A stretch of DNA of 64,000 nucleotides, taken from assembly GCA_034670405.1 (NCBI GenBank), contig JAXDDX010000090.1, forward strand, positions 212,501-276,500, read 5' to 3'. Positions 35,209 through 46,595 of this stretch are shown one piece after another. A program made the position numbers and the translations under genes. The first letter of the stretch is position 1, and each line of letters opens with the position of its first letter. This stretch comes from Hoplostethus atlanticus. Taxonomy: Eukaryota; Chordata; Actinopteri; Trachichthyiformes; Trachichthyidae. A model generated the notes under the pieces. It did no database searches and was not told the origin of the DNA. It saw only the letters and a list, made by a program, of their open reading frames with translations.

Positions 35209-35456
35209 GCTATTACTAGTACTACTATTACTACTGCTACTACTGTTATAACTACTACTACCACTACTACTACTGCTACTACTACTACTGATACTATTAC
35301 TACTACTACTGCTACTACTACTACTGATAATATTACTACTGCTACTACTACTACTATTGCTACTATTACTACTACTACTACTGCTACTACTATTACTGAT
35401 AATATTACTACTACTACTACTACTAATAATAATAATAATAATAATAATAACAACAA
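35175..35456. repeat. (ACT)n trinucleotide array, then (AAT)n
   Basis: About 280 bases of ACT units with GCT, ATT and GAT variants, ending in (AAT)n and AACAACAAC. It gives poly-Thr (+) and poly-Val/Leu (-) frames, which are not genes. Confidence 0.95.
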
Positions 35457-36000
35457 CATATTCTTTGAATCTTATCTAAATGTCTCAGGTTGAGGTCTTC
35501 CCCTATAAACCAGTGTTCGTCATCTACATCATATTTATCATATCAGAGGTGGGCGACACTGATTGGCTTTAATAAAGTGCATGGCCCCATATAGTGGCAA
35601 ACCAGTGCATTGGTTTAACCTGAATGCACACACACACACGCACACACACACTCACATGCAAAACACATGCACTAATCTTTTCAAAGCACCTTCTAGTGTA
35701 GAGTGATATGGTTGCTGTCTCCCTCACTGCTGAACAGTGCCAGCCAGTTCCCTCCCCCACCTCGTCCATATTTATCTCTCTTTCTCTCTCTTGCGCCTGC
35801 TCTCTGCCACCCCTCCTTCCCCTCCTCCTCCCACATTGATCCTCCCTCCCCCACCATACACACACACCCCTCTTGGGAAAGATGGTGGGGGGAGTGTAGA
35901 TTATAGCCTATCCCTGCTCTGCTCGGCTCTGCAATGCCTCGCTGTGACAGCAAAGCCCTTTCACCTACATTCACTAGGAGCTGAGAGCTGCCTGCCTAGC
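35457..36000. other. Gene-free stretch
   Basis: CA runs at 35629-35652, pyrimidine-rich 35770-35870. No coding signal. Confidence 0.5.
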
Positions 36001-36027
36001 CACACACACGCACACACACATGCGCGC

Positions 36028-36077
<50 letters not shown>
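36001..36077. repeat. (CA)n microsatellite with CG/TG interruptions
   Basis: Starts with mixed CACACACGCA units, then about 22 perfect CA units, followed by CTGCCTGCCTGCCTGCCTGG at 36080-36099. Confidence 0.95.
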
Positions 36078-36198
36078 AGTCTGCCTGCCTGCCTGCCTGG
36101 TCTTGTCATGCAGAGTGCAGCAGTGCTCTGCAGTCTGACATGGCTCCCAACAGAAGAGAAGCATTCACCCATCTGTCTGCATGGACTCCCTCGCTCTC

Positions 36199-36299
<101 letters not shown>

Positions 36300-36491
36300 C
36301 CTCCCCCACTCTCTCTGATAAGAGGAAAAGACAACGAAGGAGGGGAAAGAACAGCAGAGGGGATGGGAGGAGAAAAGAGGAGTTGAAAGGAGCTGCATAG
36401 AGCTGTGCGCCACAATTGCTTAGAAGTTGTTACATAAAGAAAACCTTGATATTTTTTACCTTGATGTGACGACATCACTGATGTGTTATGT

Positions 36492-36616
36492 AGGGTGAGA
36501 TCGATATATGGGGCCGATATTGTCCTGTTATTTAAAATCAGATATCAACCAGTCAGTGTCGTCCACCTCTGATGCAGTTTGATCAATTACATATTTATTG
36601 TAGAACTGATCTTCTT
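36492..36616 (+). repeat. Dispersed 390-bp family, 5' third
   Basis: TATGGGGCCGATATTGTCC, TCAACCAGTCAGTGTCGTCC and ATTACATATTTATTGTAGAA are present. It stops after GATC, followed by CTTCTTCATC repeats. Confidence 0.65.
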
Positions 36617-37919
36617 CTTCATCTTATTATCATTATTATTGTCAACAGCTCTCTCTCTCTTTTCTTCAGCTACAGTGTGTAGACATTAGCTGGGTTTCCA
36701 TCCAGGTATTCTGGCAAATTATGATCCAATTTCTTCAATATTGCAATGTGTTGACACAGAATTCATGCAATAAATACCAATGGAAATGTATCTGTAGGAT
36801 AAATAATCACACACACTTTGGCCCAACAAGTAGATCACTTTCATTGCACAGCAGCACCAAAAATGGCTTCTGATGTGTTCCCTGTAAAATAGCAGTCGAC
36901 ACAACCTCTAGAAATGTCATATCCATTGTCTCTCCTATGTAGAAGTCTCTGTTGTGATTATATTGTATTACTATTATTATAGCTGATGCATTAGAACATG
37001 GCCAAGTGCATTTCTTTGTTTTCATCTTTGGATAAAAGCATGGAATATGGCCAACATCAGTCAAAATTGAAGAGCAATAACAACTTGCCCAGTACTAATC
37101 ATTTCTGAAAGACTCGTGGATGTTTTTTGACATTCAGGAAGCCTGTTTATTTGCTTCAATCCAGCTGATGGAAACACACCTAATTCACATTTTATTATTT
37201 GCAACATTTCAAAAGTTTGTGTAAAATTCGCTTGAGTTAGATGGAAACATAGACCCGTCACATAAGGACATGCAACAGGTTTTGACTCAGCGGGTTCTGT
37301 TGCTCACAGACTCACCCTGACCTTGGCTGAATATTTACTGGTCAGATTGTTGGATCTGGTTGTAGCTCGACAATGATAACGGCTACAGAGAGACGGTCAT
37401 GGTGATTACATTTACATTTTTAGAAATTTAGAAATCTTCTTGTTTTTGAATGCTAAATCTATTCTTCTTTTGAATGTAAAGTGTGTCTATGTGTCTGGGT
37501 TTTCCATGCAAAGCCAGTAAGCAATCTTTCTGCCGGTCTCCTAATTGGATTCTGTGCAGGATCTGTGTGCTTCTCTATTTATGGAATGTGGTAGGTCCAC
37601 AATCCCTACCACAGACAGCCTCTTCTCTGGGTGTGTGCCGTGGTGTAGTTGAGGCTTTACACAGGCCTATAAAGTATTCCCATCTACACTAGCCTAGTTA
37701 CTAGTTAAATACGCAGCAGTGGTCCTTCACCACGTGCCTTCGAGGCCCAAGAGTCTGCAGGTTGTTCGATCCAACCAAACTTTATTGCAGATGATTTCAC
37801 TGACTAAGTTTCACTGACAGCAAAGGACAGAGAGATGTAGTGGAATGGATTTATATGGATTTATAGATTTTTAAAAAAACTTCAGTGAACTCAACTGACC
37901 AGCAGGGTTTTTATTATGT
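36617..37919. other. Gene-free stretch
   Basis: No recognised element. GTTTTCATCCGCCTAGCC-like or MITE ends were looked for and not seen. Confidence 0.4.
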
Positions 37920-38092
37920 CTGATCTGCCGATATGTGAAGATGACATTATCCTTTCATCAAAAATCGGATTTTGTCCGGTCAGTGTCATCCGGCACATTC
38001 TGAAAAATATTCAATATCGGCACAAGCTGTCCGCTATCAGTAGCTTCAATATCAGTATCAGTATTGGCCTTCAAAATCCCATATAGTCCTAG
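37920..38092 (+). repeat. Dispersed 390-bp family, internally deleted
   Basis: Starts with TGATCTGCCGATATGTGAAG and CGGATTTTGTCCGGTCAGTG, then jumps to the 3' part (AATATTCAATATCGGCACAA, GTATTGGCCTTCAAAATCCC). About 200 internal bases are missing relative to copy J. Confidence 0.65.
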
Positions 38093-38905
38093 TTTTTATT
38101 ATATATACATTTTGCCTGTGGAAAGCCAGTTAGGTTTCATGTCCTGCGCCTGATAACCACGTAGTATAGCATGCAATAAATATTACCCTTCCTCGCTTCT
38201 GCCTCCCAGCAGCTGATTGTTAGCTCTGTCTTTATTAGGGTGCCTGGGGACGGCTGGGGCTGAAATTAGACCACGCTGATTTGGCCATCCTCCACCTCTC
38301 TTGTATCTTTCTCAATCACTTGTGTGTGCAGGCATACAGGCTCTCTCGCTCTCTCTCACACACACACACACATACACACGATTATGGTCTCCTGCTAAAG
38401 CCTCCTGTCAGCAACTCAGAATACACAGGGACTGCTTGTAGTAGCGTCCAACTCATATCTGTTATCGCTGTCATTTCACCCTCAAGGCTTTCTAGATAGC
38501 AAAGCAAATATGGGAACCTGTATCTTCTCAATTTCATATAAATGGGAGCACACAATACAACTGAAGACTGTCAAGTAGTAGCAGTAGTAGTGGTAGTAGT
38601 ATCACTCGAATAGCCCTTTATGAGACTGAATTGGTAGCACACAGTAAACAGTGATGGATGCCTAAGCCAGACTAAGAGGACGGCTCAGGTACAAATCCAC
38701 CGTGTTCGTCCCAAAGCCTCATCTCAACAACAACAAACAACCACTAGACTCAACATCTCTGTATAAACTGTCTGAAAAATCTGAACCTAGTGCTGAAACA
38801 ACTCCGTGTATTGGGAAGTGCATGTTATCCAGGATGATAAACTGCAGCAGCGTTTTTATGGTTGCCATAAGAGCCGGTATCTCCATGTGCTGATGTGGTA
38901 GTAAG
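38093..38905. other. Gene-free stretch
   Basis: CA run at 38360-38378 and an AGT run at 38575-38600. No exons recognised. Confidence 0.45.
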
Positions 38906-39090
38906 ATAAGATGAAACTTTATTGATCCCTGTGTTGAAATTAGGTCGTTACAGCAGCAAAAAAGGATTCAGCAGGGGAAAAATAAATGTATAATATAAGC
39001 ACACAAATACAGTAGAATATAAAATAGGCAATCAAACACAGTATAATGATCGTAAAAATAATAAAACAATAAAAGCAGCAAAATTAAATC
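38906..39090. repeat. Interspersed repeat, LINE-3'-end type
   Basis: AAGATAAGATGAAACTTTAT then TGATCCCTGTG, followed by a short-A-rich stretch. In fish genomes AGATAAGATA...CTTTATTGATCCC marks a common LINE-related repeat with an AGATA tail (read as minus-strand TATCT). The family cannot be named from this fragment. Confidence 0.45.
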
Positions 39091-39544
39091 AAATAAAAAC
39101 CATATGCTGCTGACAATTTCAACACTTAGTAGAGAGAGAATGTGCAGAAATATAATAATAAAACAGTGTGGCAAGTAGAAATTAAATTTGCGCAGTATAT
39201 GCTATACGTAGATATATCAGTGAATGTAAATATAGCTACGTATAAGCATTTGTAAACATACAAGACAAATTTGTATTACTTGTATTAATAACCTTTATAG
39301 ACCAGCTGATGCTCCTGCTAACGCTAGTTTTCACTGCAGCTGCATTGGAACATTTCTCTGCAATTCAAATTGTAAAATTGTTACGATTCATTTCAAGTTC
39401 CCCAGTTTCCCGATAAGGTTGTGTCATTTTACAACATTAGATTGTTTGATTTTGGTCTTGCATATTGTGTGTGGGACTTGTGGGTTGAGGATGTAACGTT
39501 AACATACTTGCTAAGTATATTAGCAGTAGCGTTAGCTGTTCAGT

Positions 39545-39640
39545 TGTAATGATAAGAAGAAAAAGAAGAATTGTACACTTTATTTGTATAACACTCAGTA
39601 TACAAAGTGCTTAACAATCACATAAATCAAATGAAATGAA
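39545..39640. repeat. Short interspersed repeat fragment
   Basis: GTACACTTTATTTGTATAAC and ATACAAAGTGCTTAACA are the marks of a fish repeat with a TTTATTTGTATAGC...CAAAGTGCTT core. Too short to classify. Confidence 0.4.
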
Positions 39641-40036
39641 ATTATCCTAAAATAAAACAAGTGAAAACAAGACATAGCAAGATAAATGGAAAGAATACAG
39701 ACTTAAAAGACGATACTGACTACTGTGAGCTAGCGCTAAGCTAGTTACCCTTGTTCTTTCCTAGCATGTTGCTGTACTTGAATGTGATTCTACATGCATC
39801 TTTCTGGTTATTCTCCAAGAGGACAGGTTTTACCCATTTAAAATTATATGATTCATATTTTGAATTATTCTAGAGCAGATTTGGTATACAGGCATATATT
39901 TAAATATTTCTATTGTGCATCCTTTTGATCCTGATAGAATGGCAGCCTCATTCACACCAAGAGTTGCTATAGTGTTGCCAAGGAAACACAGGATGTCTGT
40001 TATTGGCTCAGCTGTATCCAGGCAGCCAGACAATAC

Positions 40037-40037
40037 C

Positions 40038-40072
<35 letters not shown>

Positions 40073-40469
40073 CTTACTCTCTACCTCTCACACATACATA
40101 TACATGCATGGGCATACATACACACACACACACACACACACCACACACACACATGCACAAAACCTCCCTCTCACACACGCATGTGCGCACACACATATAT
40201 GTGCATGGACTTACACATATATACACACATTGGCGCACACACACATGCACACACACACAAAGACAATAACACTCTCGCTCTTACACGTACATGCACGGAC
40301 ATACACACACACACATGCACGCACACACACACACACACACATATACACATGTACGGACATACACACATATACATACACACACAAAAGGTCGTCCTTACAC
40401 ACGCAGACACACACTCTCCTTCTCACACACAAATATTTATATGTATCAGCGCACACACTAACCCTCTCC

Positions 40470-40512
<43 letters not shown>
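40037..40512. repeat. Compound CA/TG-rich microsatellite cluster
   Basis: About 475 bases of CA runs mixed with ATACATGCA, TCTCTC and ACGCA segments, ending with about 16 perfect CA units at 40480-40512. Three overlapping frames of 79-210 codons are His/Thr- or Cys/Val-rich artefacts. Confidence 0.9.
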
Positions 40513-40514
<2 letters not shown>

Positions 40515-40691
40515 AGCAGGCCTCCATCATCATTCAACATTCCTTAACAGCAGGCAATGCAGAGATAGTTTATATAAAAACTCACCTCTCACTTAATTCA
40601 GCGTCCCAGTGTGAAGACTAAATTGTGTAGCTTGTGTAGTTGTAGGTTAAGACAAACTGCACTGATCATCTCTATTGATATTTAATTATCA

Positions 40692-40760
40692 TTTACAATT
40701 GAGACATTTATCTGACACTCTTACCCAGAGTGACATACAAGGAGAGCAACAACAGAAAAG
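40692..40760 (-). repeat. Old L2-like 3' end
   Basis: ATTTATCTGACACTCTTACC then CAGAGTGACATACAA is a diverged form of the L2 3' end (compare 25107-25145). No adjacent coding part. Confidence 0.5.
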
Positions 40761-40882
40761 GTCAGGGTCAGTCAATACCGCAATCACCAGCAATACGGTG
40801 ATGGTGCACAAATGCAAGGTATAACGCACACACCTCGTAAGAAGAGGGGGTTTTATATGACGAAGCAAAAAGTGGGAGAAAA

Positions 40883-41830
40883 CATTACATTAAATTACAT
40901 TACAGTCATTTAGCAGACGCTTTTATCCAAAGCAACTTACAATAAGTGCATTCAACGTAGGTAGGCAAGAGAACTACTAGTCACCAGAAATTGTAAGTGC
41001 TTTTCCTTCCTAAACAAGCATCTAAAGCTCCATTCGGACGGGATTAGTTTCTCTAGGGGAGGTCAGGTAATTCAATTTATTACAGCGCTATTCAGTAATT
41101 TTAATCCCGTCCGGAACGGCCATGTCAGTGATTTTTCCCTCCTACCCCTGTAATAATTCCGGCCCCAAATACCTACTGTTTTGCAGCAAACTCACAGGTG
41201 CACTGATAATTTTAATACCGTCCGGATAGACATCTTGGTAATTTGAGATATATATCACAGAGTTCGCAGGCTGTTTAGAACAAGAATTCTGGCGGGCATA
41301 CTACTTCCTGGTGCGATGATCTTTTGCGCGCAATAGATAGCCTACCATATCGCCAGCTGTCATTTTATCGGTTTGAAATGGAAGTACTCGAGGAGGCTTT
41401 TGCTCTCTTGAATGAGATGAACGTATAATACAACGTTAGTGCTCCTGCTTGGGAGCCCATAAGAAGGCGGAAGATTAGAAGAGGCAGGTCCCGCAAACTG
41501 CTTTGATGGGCTATTATAATGACGGCTGCCGGTAAGCGCTCCTTCTAGTAGTTCTGTTCGGTTTCTGCTTTTTGTAACTGGAAGTGACGTACAAGTGACT
41601 ACGAGTGACGTAAACATCCGGGTACGTCCGACAATTACGTTCCTCCGTCTGTAAATTTTAATCCCGTCCGGATCAATGACTGAAATTACCGAGGAGCCAT
41701 GCAAATGTTTTATTACCCACGTTACCCTGTAAAACTAATCCCGTCCGAATGGGGCTTGAGAGTATAACCAGCGCTACAGTAAAAGTGCAATAAGCTACCT
41801 ACTTTTTATTTTTCTTAAACGAATAAAACA
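40883..41830 (-). mobile_element. L2-type LINE 3' end, split by another element
   Basis: 40883-41025 and 41757-~41830 together are collinear with 25085-25275: the ATTACATTACAG tail, TTTAGCAGACGCTTTTATCC, GTGCATTCAACGTAGG, CTACTAGTCACCAGAAATTG, then (after the insertion) GAGTATAACCAGCGCTACAG and GCTACCTACTTTTTATTTTT. Only the 3' UTR is present. The sequence between is the TIR element at 41026-41756, so the L2 is older than that element. Confidence 0.85.
41026..41756. mobile_element. TIR transposon in L2 (Harbinger-like?), 731 bp
   Basis: Ends are AGCTCCATTCGGACGGGATT and, on the right, the complement of AGCCCCATTCGGACGGGATT (one mismatch). TAA precedes and TGA follows, and the uninterrupted L2 sequence at 25230 has a single TAAGAG here, so the insertion duplicated three bases. 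Three-base T-A targets are typical of PIF/Harbinger. Three internal copies of AATTTTAATCCCGTCCGGA or close variants lie near 41096, 41204 and 41653, a subterminal-repeat pattern. A + frame from 41379 reads MEVLEEAFALLNEMN and, after a stop, an Arg-rich RRRKIRRGRSRK, which recalls a Harbinger nuclease N-terminus but is broken. Confidence 0.7.
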
Positions 41831-42235
41831 AACGAACACCTTGAAATCGAAACGACAAGTCAATGAAAATTGAAGCGAAATCTGCATTGCGTGAGGTTTT
41901 TACACACACATCCAGCCGGTCTCATCAGTGTGAATCTCAAAGTGGGGCTGAAACACTAGTAGTAACAGAGGACAGTCGTAACAGAGTCTGTACTAGCTTC
42001 AGTGCAGAAGCGGAGAGGGGGTGTTAGAGGATCCATCGGCCCTGTCCGGGGGGAGATGGTGTGACATTAATCTTTCCATTTTCTGGCTGGAGCAAAGGCC
42101 ATGGCAGACAGATTGAAATCTAAAAACACTGCGAGTGAGAAAAAGACTGTCCTTCCCCCCTTGGGCTGCCTGGTTGTCTTTTCCGAACTCTACTGTTATC
42201 TAGCTTTAGAATACAAAAGTGATGCCCACTGTCCA
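41831..42235. other. Gene-free stretch
   Basis: Nothing recognised. Confidence 0.45.
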
Positions 42236-43480
42236 TTAGATTGATTACATGTTTATTATAGAATCGATCAATACTATGGTTGTCTATGGGATAGCCCGTA
42301 ATTGATTCTGAATAATTGATTGGTTTCCACAAGTATCCATGGATATGTTTTATTATTACTATCATAGGGTTTTACAGTTTTTTTCGATTGCTTTGACTCA
42401 ATTTGCACAACAGAGTTTCAATGTGCAAAACTCTTAACACAGAATGCTATACTGCTCATTTTGGGTTCAAAATCTAATATAGCATGCAAAATATAAATAC
42501 CAGTGTCAAATGAGAGAATATTATATGCAAAAGTTTATCATAGCACCAGAACATTGGATATGTTCATCGTTGAAGTTTAATCATTGGTGCATTTTCAAAT
42601 ACAATGGCCATTATCAAATAATGCGGTCAAACACTAAATAATTGTCATCAAAAAAGACTATGCAAGGGTCATTTCCTCATAAGTAATTCAAATGAAGTAC
42701 AGCAAGCATCCCCTGTGATCCTTTGTGGTAGACTGCAGTATATATAGCTTGTGTTTTTATGTAAGACAAACAAAATATTAGATTACAGTAGATTACTGTA
42801 TATGAAAGAAATCATACAGTAATGCAGTAAACTCAACTGAATTTTACAGTAAAAACAAAAACAACAGTAAAAGCAAAAACAATAGTAAAAGCAAAAATTA
42901 CAGTAACAAAAAACAAAACAAATGCATTTCAGTGCTTAAGCAGCATTTTGCCTCTCTGCTGCATTTGGCCACAGAATCGGCCTTATCGGCCTGCTCCATG
43001 TTCTCAGAAACTGCCATTCAGGTTTCTAAGCAGCCTTTTATGTAGTGGTGATGAGATTATCAATTGTGTTGCAATGCTACTAACCTGGGCAAGGTTGCTG
43101 GAAGTAATGAGACATGGCTACAAACATCTGATGAACTGATTTAGTGACCTGCATTTGTAGTAATAAGCATTTGAACATAGTTGTAATGTTAGGTGGCTGT
43201 ACTCTGAGGATGGAGCAGATGATTTAGAGTTTTGCACTTTGTATGTCAGCATAGGATGTATTGTCTTAGAGTATGAATTTTGAAAGTCAGTTTGGCACTT
43301 TGCATTTAGAGTTTTGCACATTGAAAATCTGTTGTGCAAATTGAGTCAAAGCAATCGAAAAAAACTGTAGTGTCCCATCTGAATTTTTTGGCATGAAATT
43401 TGTCCAATTTAAGGATATTGACACCAAATATCAGCTCTCAGTAGCTGCAATCCAAAAATACTGGTTGAAGCCTATAACAC
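42236..43480 (+). repeat. Dispersed 390-bp family, copy split by mariner-like element
   Basis: 42236-42374 has GATTGATTACATGTTTATTA, AATCGATCAATACTATGG and ATCATAGGGTTTTA. 43368-43480 resumes with TAGTGTCCC, TTGGCATGAAATTTGTCC, AAGGATATTGACACC and CAATCCAAAAATACTGG. Copy J reads GGGTTTTAGTGTCC without a break, giving the exact empty site. Confidence 0.8.
42375..43367 (+). mobile_element. Mariner-like TIR element, copy 1 (993 bp)
   Basis: The ends are CAGTTTTTTTCGATTGC and its complement, inside a TA duplication (42373-42374 and 43368-43369), which is the Tc1/mariner hallmark. Terminal repeats extend ~60 bases (TTTGACTCAATTTGCACAAC, TTTCAATGTGCAAAACTCT). The interior has (CAGTAAAAACAAAAA)n-like sequence at 42842-42915 and a 63-codon frame (42948-43139) that is also present in copy 2. 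No DDE motifs are recognisable, so it is probably non-autonomous. The empty site in other family copies proves the insertion. Confidence 0.85.
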
Positions 43481-43489
43481 ACATCGCAG

Positions 43490-43892
43490 TAAATATTTTC
43501 GTACCAAACTACTTTAAGTTGAAATAGAAAATAGCATCTCGTCAAGAAAATAAAACATCAATTAATTAATTTGTAAACGTCTGGGTTTTTTTATTAGCAG
43601 TTGCTCAGCGGCTGGTTTCAGTGTCCAGTTATCACTAGATCGTGGCCAGGAAGTTGCCGACGCGGCGGCGCAGAATAAAGCCACCTCTGCCGAGATGACA
43701 AACAAACGGTGACACCGAAGTTGCCAAGCGAGGAATGCTCACTCGTTGTCTGTTCTGGAGAGAAGATTACTTTATTTGCAATTCGGGGTGCATACGCACA
43801 TGCACCAACACACACAACACATGCAAGGGGGGAAGTGGCCGCCGAACACAACACACACACACGCAGGGTAGGGTGTCCGAATTGAATGAGGT
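43490..43892. other. Gene-free stretch
   Basis: No recognised element before the SINE-like head. ACACAACACATGC and CACACACAC runs at 43810-43862. Confidence 0.4.
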
Positions 43893-43955
43893 CTCTGCTC
43901 GAAACCAGGACTTTCTTGCTGTGAGGCAGCAGTGCAAGCACTGCGCCACGTGCCA
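43893..43955 (-). mobile_element. tRNA-like SINE head, decayed
   Basis: The complement reads TGGCGCAGTGCTTGCACTG, then CTGCCTCACAGCAAGAAAGT and CCTGGTTTCGAGC. This is the A-box/B-box arrangement of a fish SINE (typical form GCGCAGTGGTTAGCACTG...GGTTCGA). The B box is damaged and no body follows. Confidence 0.5.
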
Positions 43956-44142
43956 CAGGGAGAGGGAGCCAGTAACGGCTGTTTGGGTCTCCAAGGACGA
44001 GCTAGGGGAAAGAGAAAAAAAAAAAAAAAGCAAGAATGAATTCTCTCTCTCCTTATTTATGCTTTGGATGATTTGTGTGAGAGCATTAGCGTTTAACTCC
44101 ATCTCTGCTGAACGCCCCACATCTCTGCTGGGGGGGTTTTGT

Positions 44143-44340
44143 TCTTTTTTTTTTAATCTTTATTTATCCAGGGAAAGTTGCCTGTACTCCATGTTCCTGC
44201 TTCACATTCATACAGTTCAACACATTCACACTGGGAGCTTCCCAGTACGGCCGCAGTCTCGTACTGCTGGCCACTGAGCCGCTCCATTGGACTAGTTAAG
44301 GGTTCAGTGCCTTGCTCAAGGCCACATCAGTAGTCGGGTC
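44143..44340. repeat. Interspersed repeat fragment
   Basis: TTTAATCTTTATTTATCCAG then GGAAAGTTGCCTG; later GGCCACTGAGCCGCTCC and GGTTCAGTGCCTTGCTCAAG. These phrases recur in fish repeats of SINE/LINE-tail type. The family is not identified. Confidence 0.45.
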
Positions 44341-44904
44341 CACTTCTCGAACCTCTAGACTTTATTTTGAAAAAGCACAATTGGAGATGTTTGGTCTCCA
44401 AGGACGAGTTAAAACGACTGAGAAAGGAAATAAATTACTTGTCCTTACTTATGCAATGTCGTCCTTGAGTGTTTTGTTTGTTGGGAAGCATGAGAAAGCT
44501 CGCTCTTTGTTAAAGAACCATCCACCTTCACCTCTTGTCGCTGAACGGGCTATAAAAGTGTACCTGACTATTGTTTTTTTTTATCCTGCTGAATTGCCTG
44601 CCTGACTTGCTATTATTGAGAAAAATGGAGATAATTATTTCCCCTTATTTGTGCTCTGTTCTATTGGAGTGTTTTCTGTCCTAGAGATCACTTTTTTTTT
44701 TTTTTTTATAAATCAGGACTTGTCAGATGTCAATATTTCCTGTTGAAATTCCTGCCTGGCAAACTGCTGCAGAGGAGAATAGAGGGGCTGCGTTCACAAG
44801 GCGATGGATGAGGTGCTGTGCTAAAACGTTAAAACGTATAATGGAAAGCACAGCTGACTAAATTAGTATGGGCGAATGGACACAGCACACATGCAATACA
44901 CACA

Positions 44905-45070
44905 TTTTAGATTAGATTAGATTAGATTCAACTTTATTGTCATACAAGTACTGAGACAACAAAATGCAGTTTGGCATCTAACCAGAAGTGCAAATAGCAG
45001 TAAAGTGCATCATATGTACATATATATAGTGGTAGATAAATATACCAGTGAATAACAGAAATGTTTCTTG
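44905..45070. repeat. LINE-3'-end-type repeat with ATTAG tail
   Basis: (ATTAG)4 at 44909-44929, then ATTCAACTTTATTGTCATAC, GACAACAAAATGCAGTTTGG and ACCAGAAGTGCAAATAGC. This is a common fish repeat end whose short tandem tail fits target-primed LINE insertion on the minus strand. Confidence 0.5.
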
Positions 45071-45627
45071 GTCGGATGGAAGGCTAAAAAAAAAGTTTAA
45101 ATGTGATACTAATACCAGGGTGGAAAGGGTACCAAAATATCCTTCCCAGGTAGAAGTATGGTCACTTTGCTAAAATTTTATAGAAATAAAAGAAAAAAAA
45201 GAGAAAAAGTGAAAGTGAAAAGGTACCACACATCTTTCACATTCAATGCAAAAAGACGTGCAGGTCAATATGTAATCTGTAACATGACGCAAGTTATTAC
45301 AGATTATGTTAGGGTGCTGAAAAAGACTCAAAAACAAAACACAAATATAATAGAGAGCTAGCTGGACAACAACCAGGCAACACAAACCAATAATGCTGTA
45401 GCTGGATGGATGCTTTTTGGCGAATTTGAACTAAGCTACTAAACTGGATCAACTTGAGCAGATTTACGGCTTGGAACAAGAATTAGGAAAGCATTTGGCT
45501 TTTAAAAGGTCTTCCGCTCCAAATATGACAAACTTACCCAGTATTTAGATGGAAGTATGTTAATATTATATCAGACAAGGAAATATGCTTACACGCCAAG
45601 TCACTGCTTCCAAAGCTAGCCTACAGT
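45071..45627. other. Gene-free stretch
   Basis: An A-rich segment at 45180-45215. Nothing else recognised. Confidence 0.45.
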
Positions 45628-45629
45628 TA

Positions 45630-46593
45630 CAGTTTTTTTTCGATTGCTTTGACTCAATTTGCACAACAGATTTTCAATGTGCAAAACTCTAAATGCAAAG
45701 TGCCAAACTGACTTTCAAAATTCATACTCTAAGACACTACATCCTATGCTGACATACAAAGTGCAAAACTCTAAATCATCTGCTCCATCCTTAGAATACA
45801 GCCACCTAACATTACAAAAAATGTTCAAATGCTTATTACTACAAACGCAGGTCACTAAATCAGTTCATCAGGTGTTTGTAGCCATGTCTCATTACTTCCA
45901 GCAACCTTGCCCAGGTTAGTAGCATTGCAACACAATTGATAATCTCTTCACCACTACATAAAAGGCTGTTTAGAAACCTGAATGGCAGTTTCTGACAACA
46001 TGGAGCAGGCCGATGAGGCCTATTCTGTGGCCAAATGCAGCAGAGAGGCAAAATGCTGCTTAAGCACTGAAATGCATTTGTTTTGTTTTTTGTTACTGTA
46101 ATTTTTGCTTTTACTGTTGTTTTTGTTTTTACTGTAAAATTCAGTTGAGTTTACTGCATTACTGTATGATTTCTTTCATATACAGTAATCTACTGTAGTC
46201 TAATATTTTGTTTGTCTTACATAAAAACACAAGCTATATATATATATATACCTCAGTCTATCACAGGGGATCACAGGGGATGCTTGCTGTACTTCATTTG
46301 AAGTAATAATCTTTTTTGATGACAATTATTTAGTGTTTGACAGCATTATTTGATAATGGCCATTGTATTTGAAAATGCACCAATAATTAAACTTCAACGA
46401 TGAACATATCCAATGTTCTGGTGCTATGATAAACTTTTGCATATAATATTCTCTCATTTGACACTGGTATTTATATTTTGCATGCTATATTAGATTTTGA
46501 ACCCAAAATGAGCAGTATAGCATTCTGTGTTAAGAGTTTTGCACATTGAAACTCTGTTGTGCAAATTGAGTCAAAGCAATCGAAAAAAAACTG
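45630..46593 (-). mobile_element. Mariner-like TIR element, copy 2 (964 bp)
   Basis: Starts CAGTTTTTTTTCGATTGC inside TA (45628-45629 and 46594-46595). Read on the minus strand it is collinear with copy 1 and differs at scattered positions plus an indel total of about 29 bases. For example, 45860-46051 (minus) encodes the same 63-residue frame as 42948-43139 with a few substitutions (N-terminal MPLCCIWPQNRP shared). The high similarity means both copies are recent. They face opposite ways with ~2.26 kb between them. Confidence 0.85.
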
Positions 46594-46595
46594 TA

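Noticed and set aside
34885..35493. 121-codon poly-Val/Leu and 118-codon poly-Thr frames
   Set aside because: ACT trinucleotide array read on either strand; resembles a membrane segment only by composition.
39915..40621. 210- and 146-codon His/Thr-rich frames
   Set aside because: Pure CA-repeat translations.
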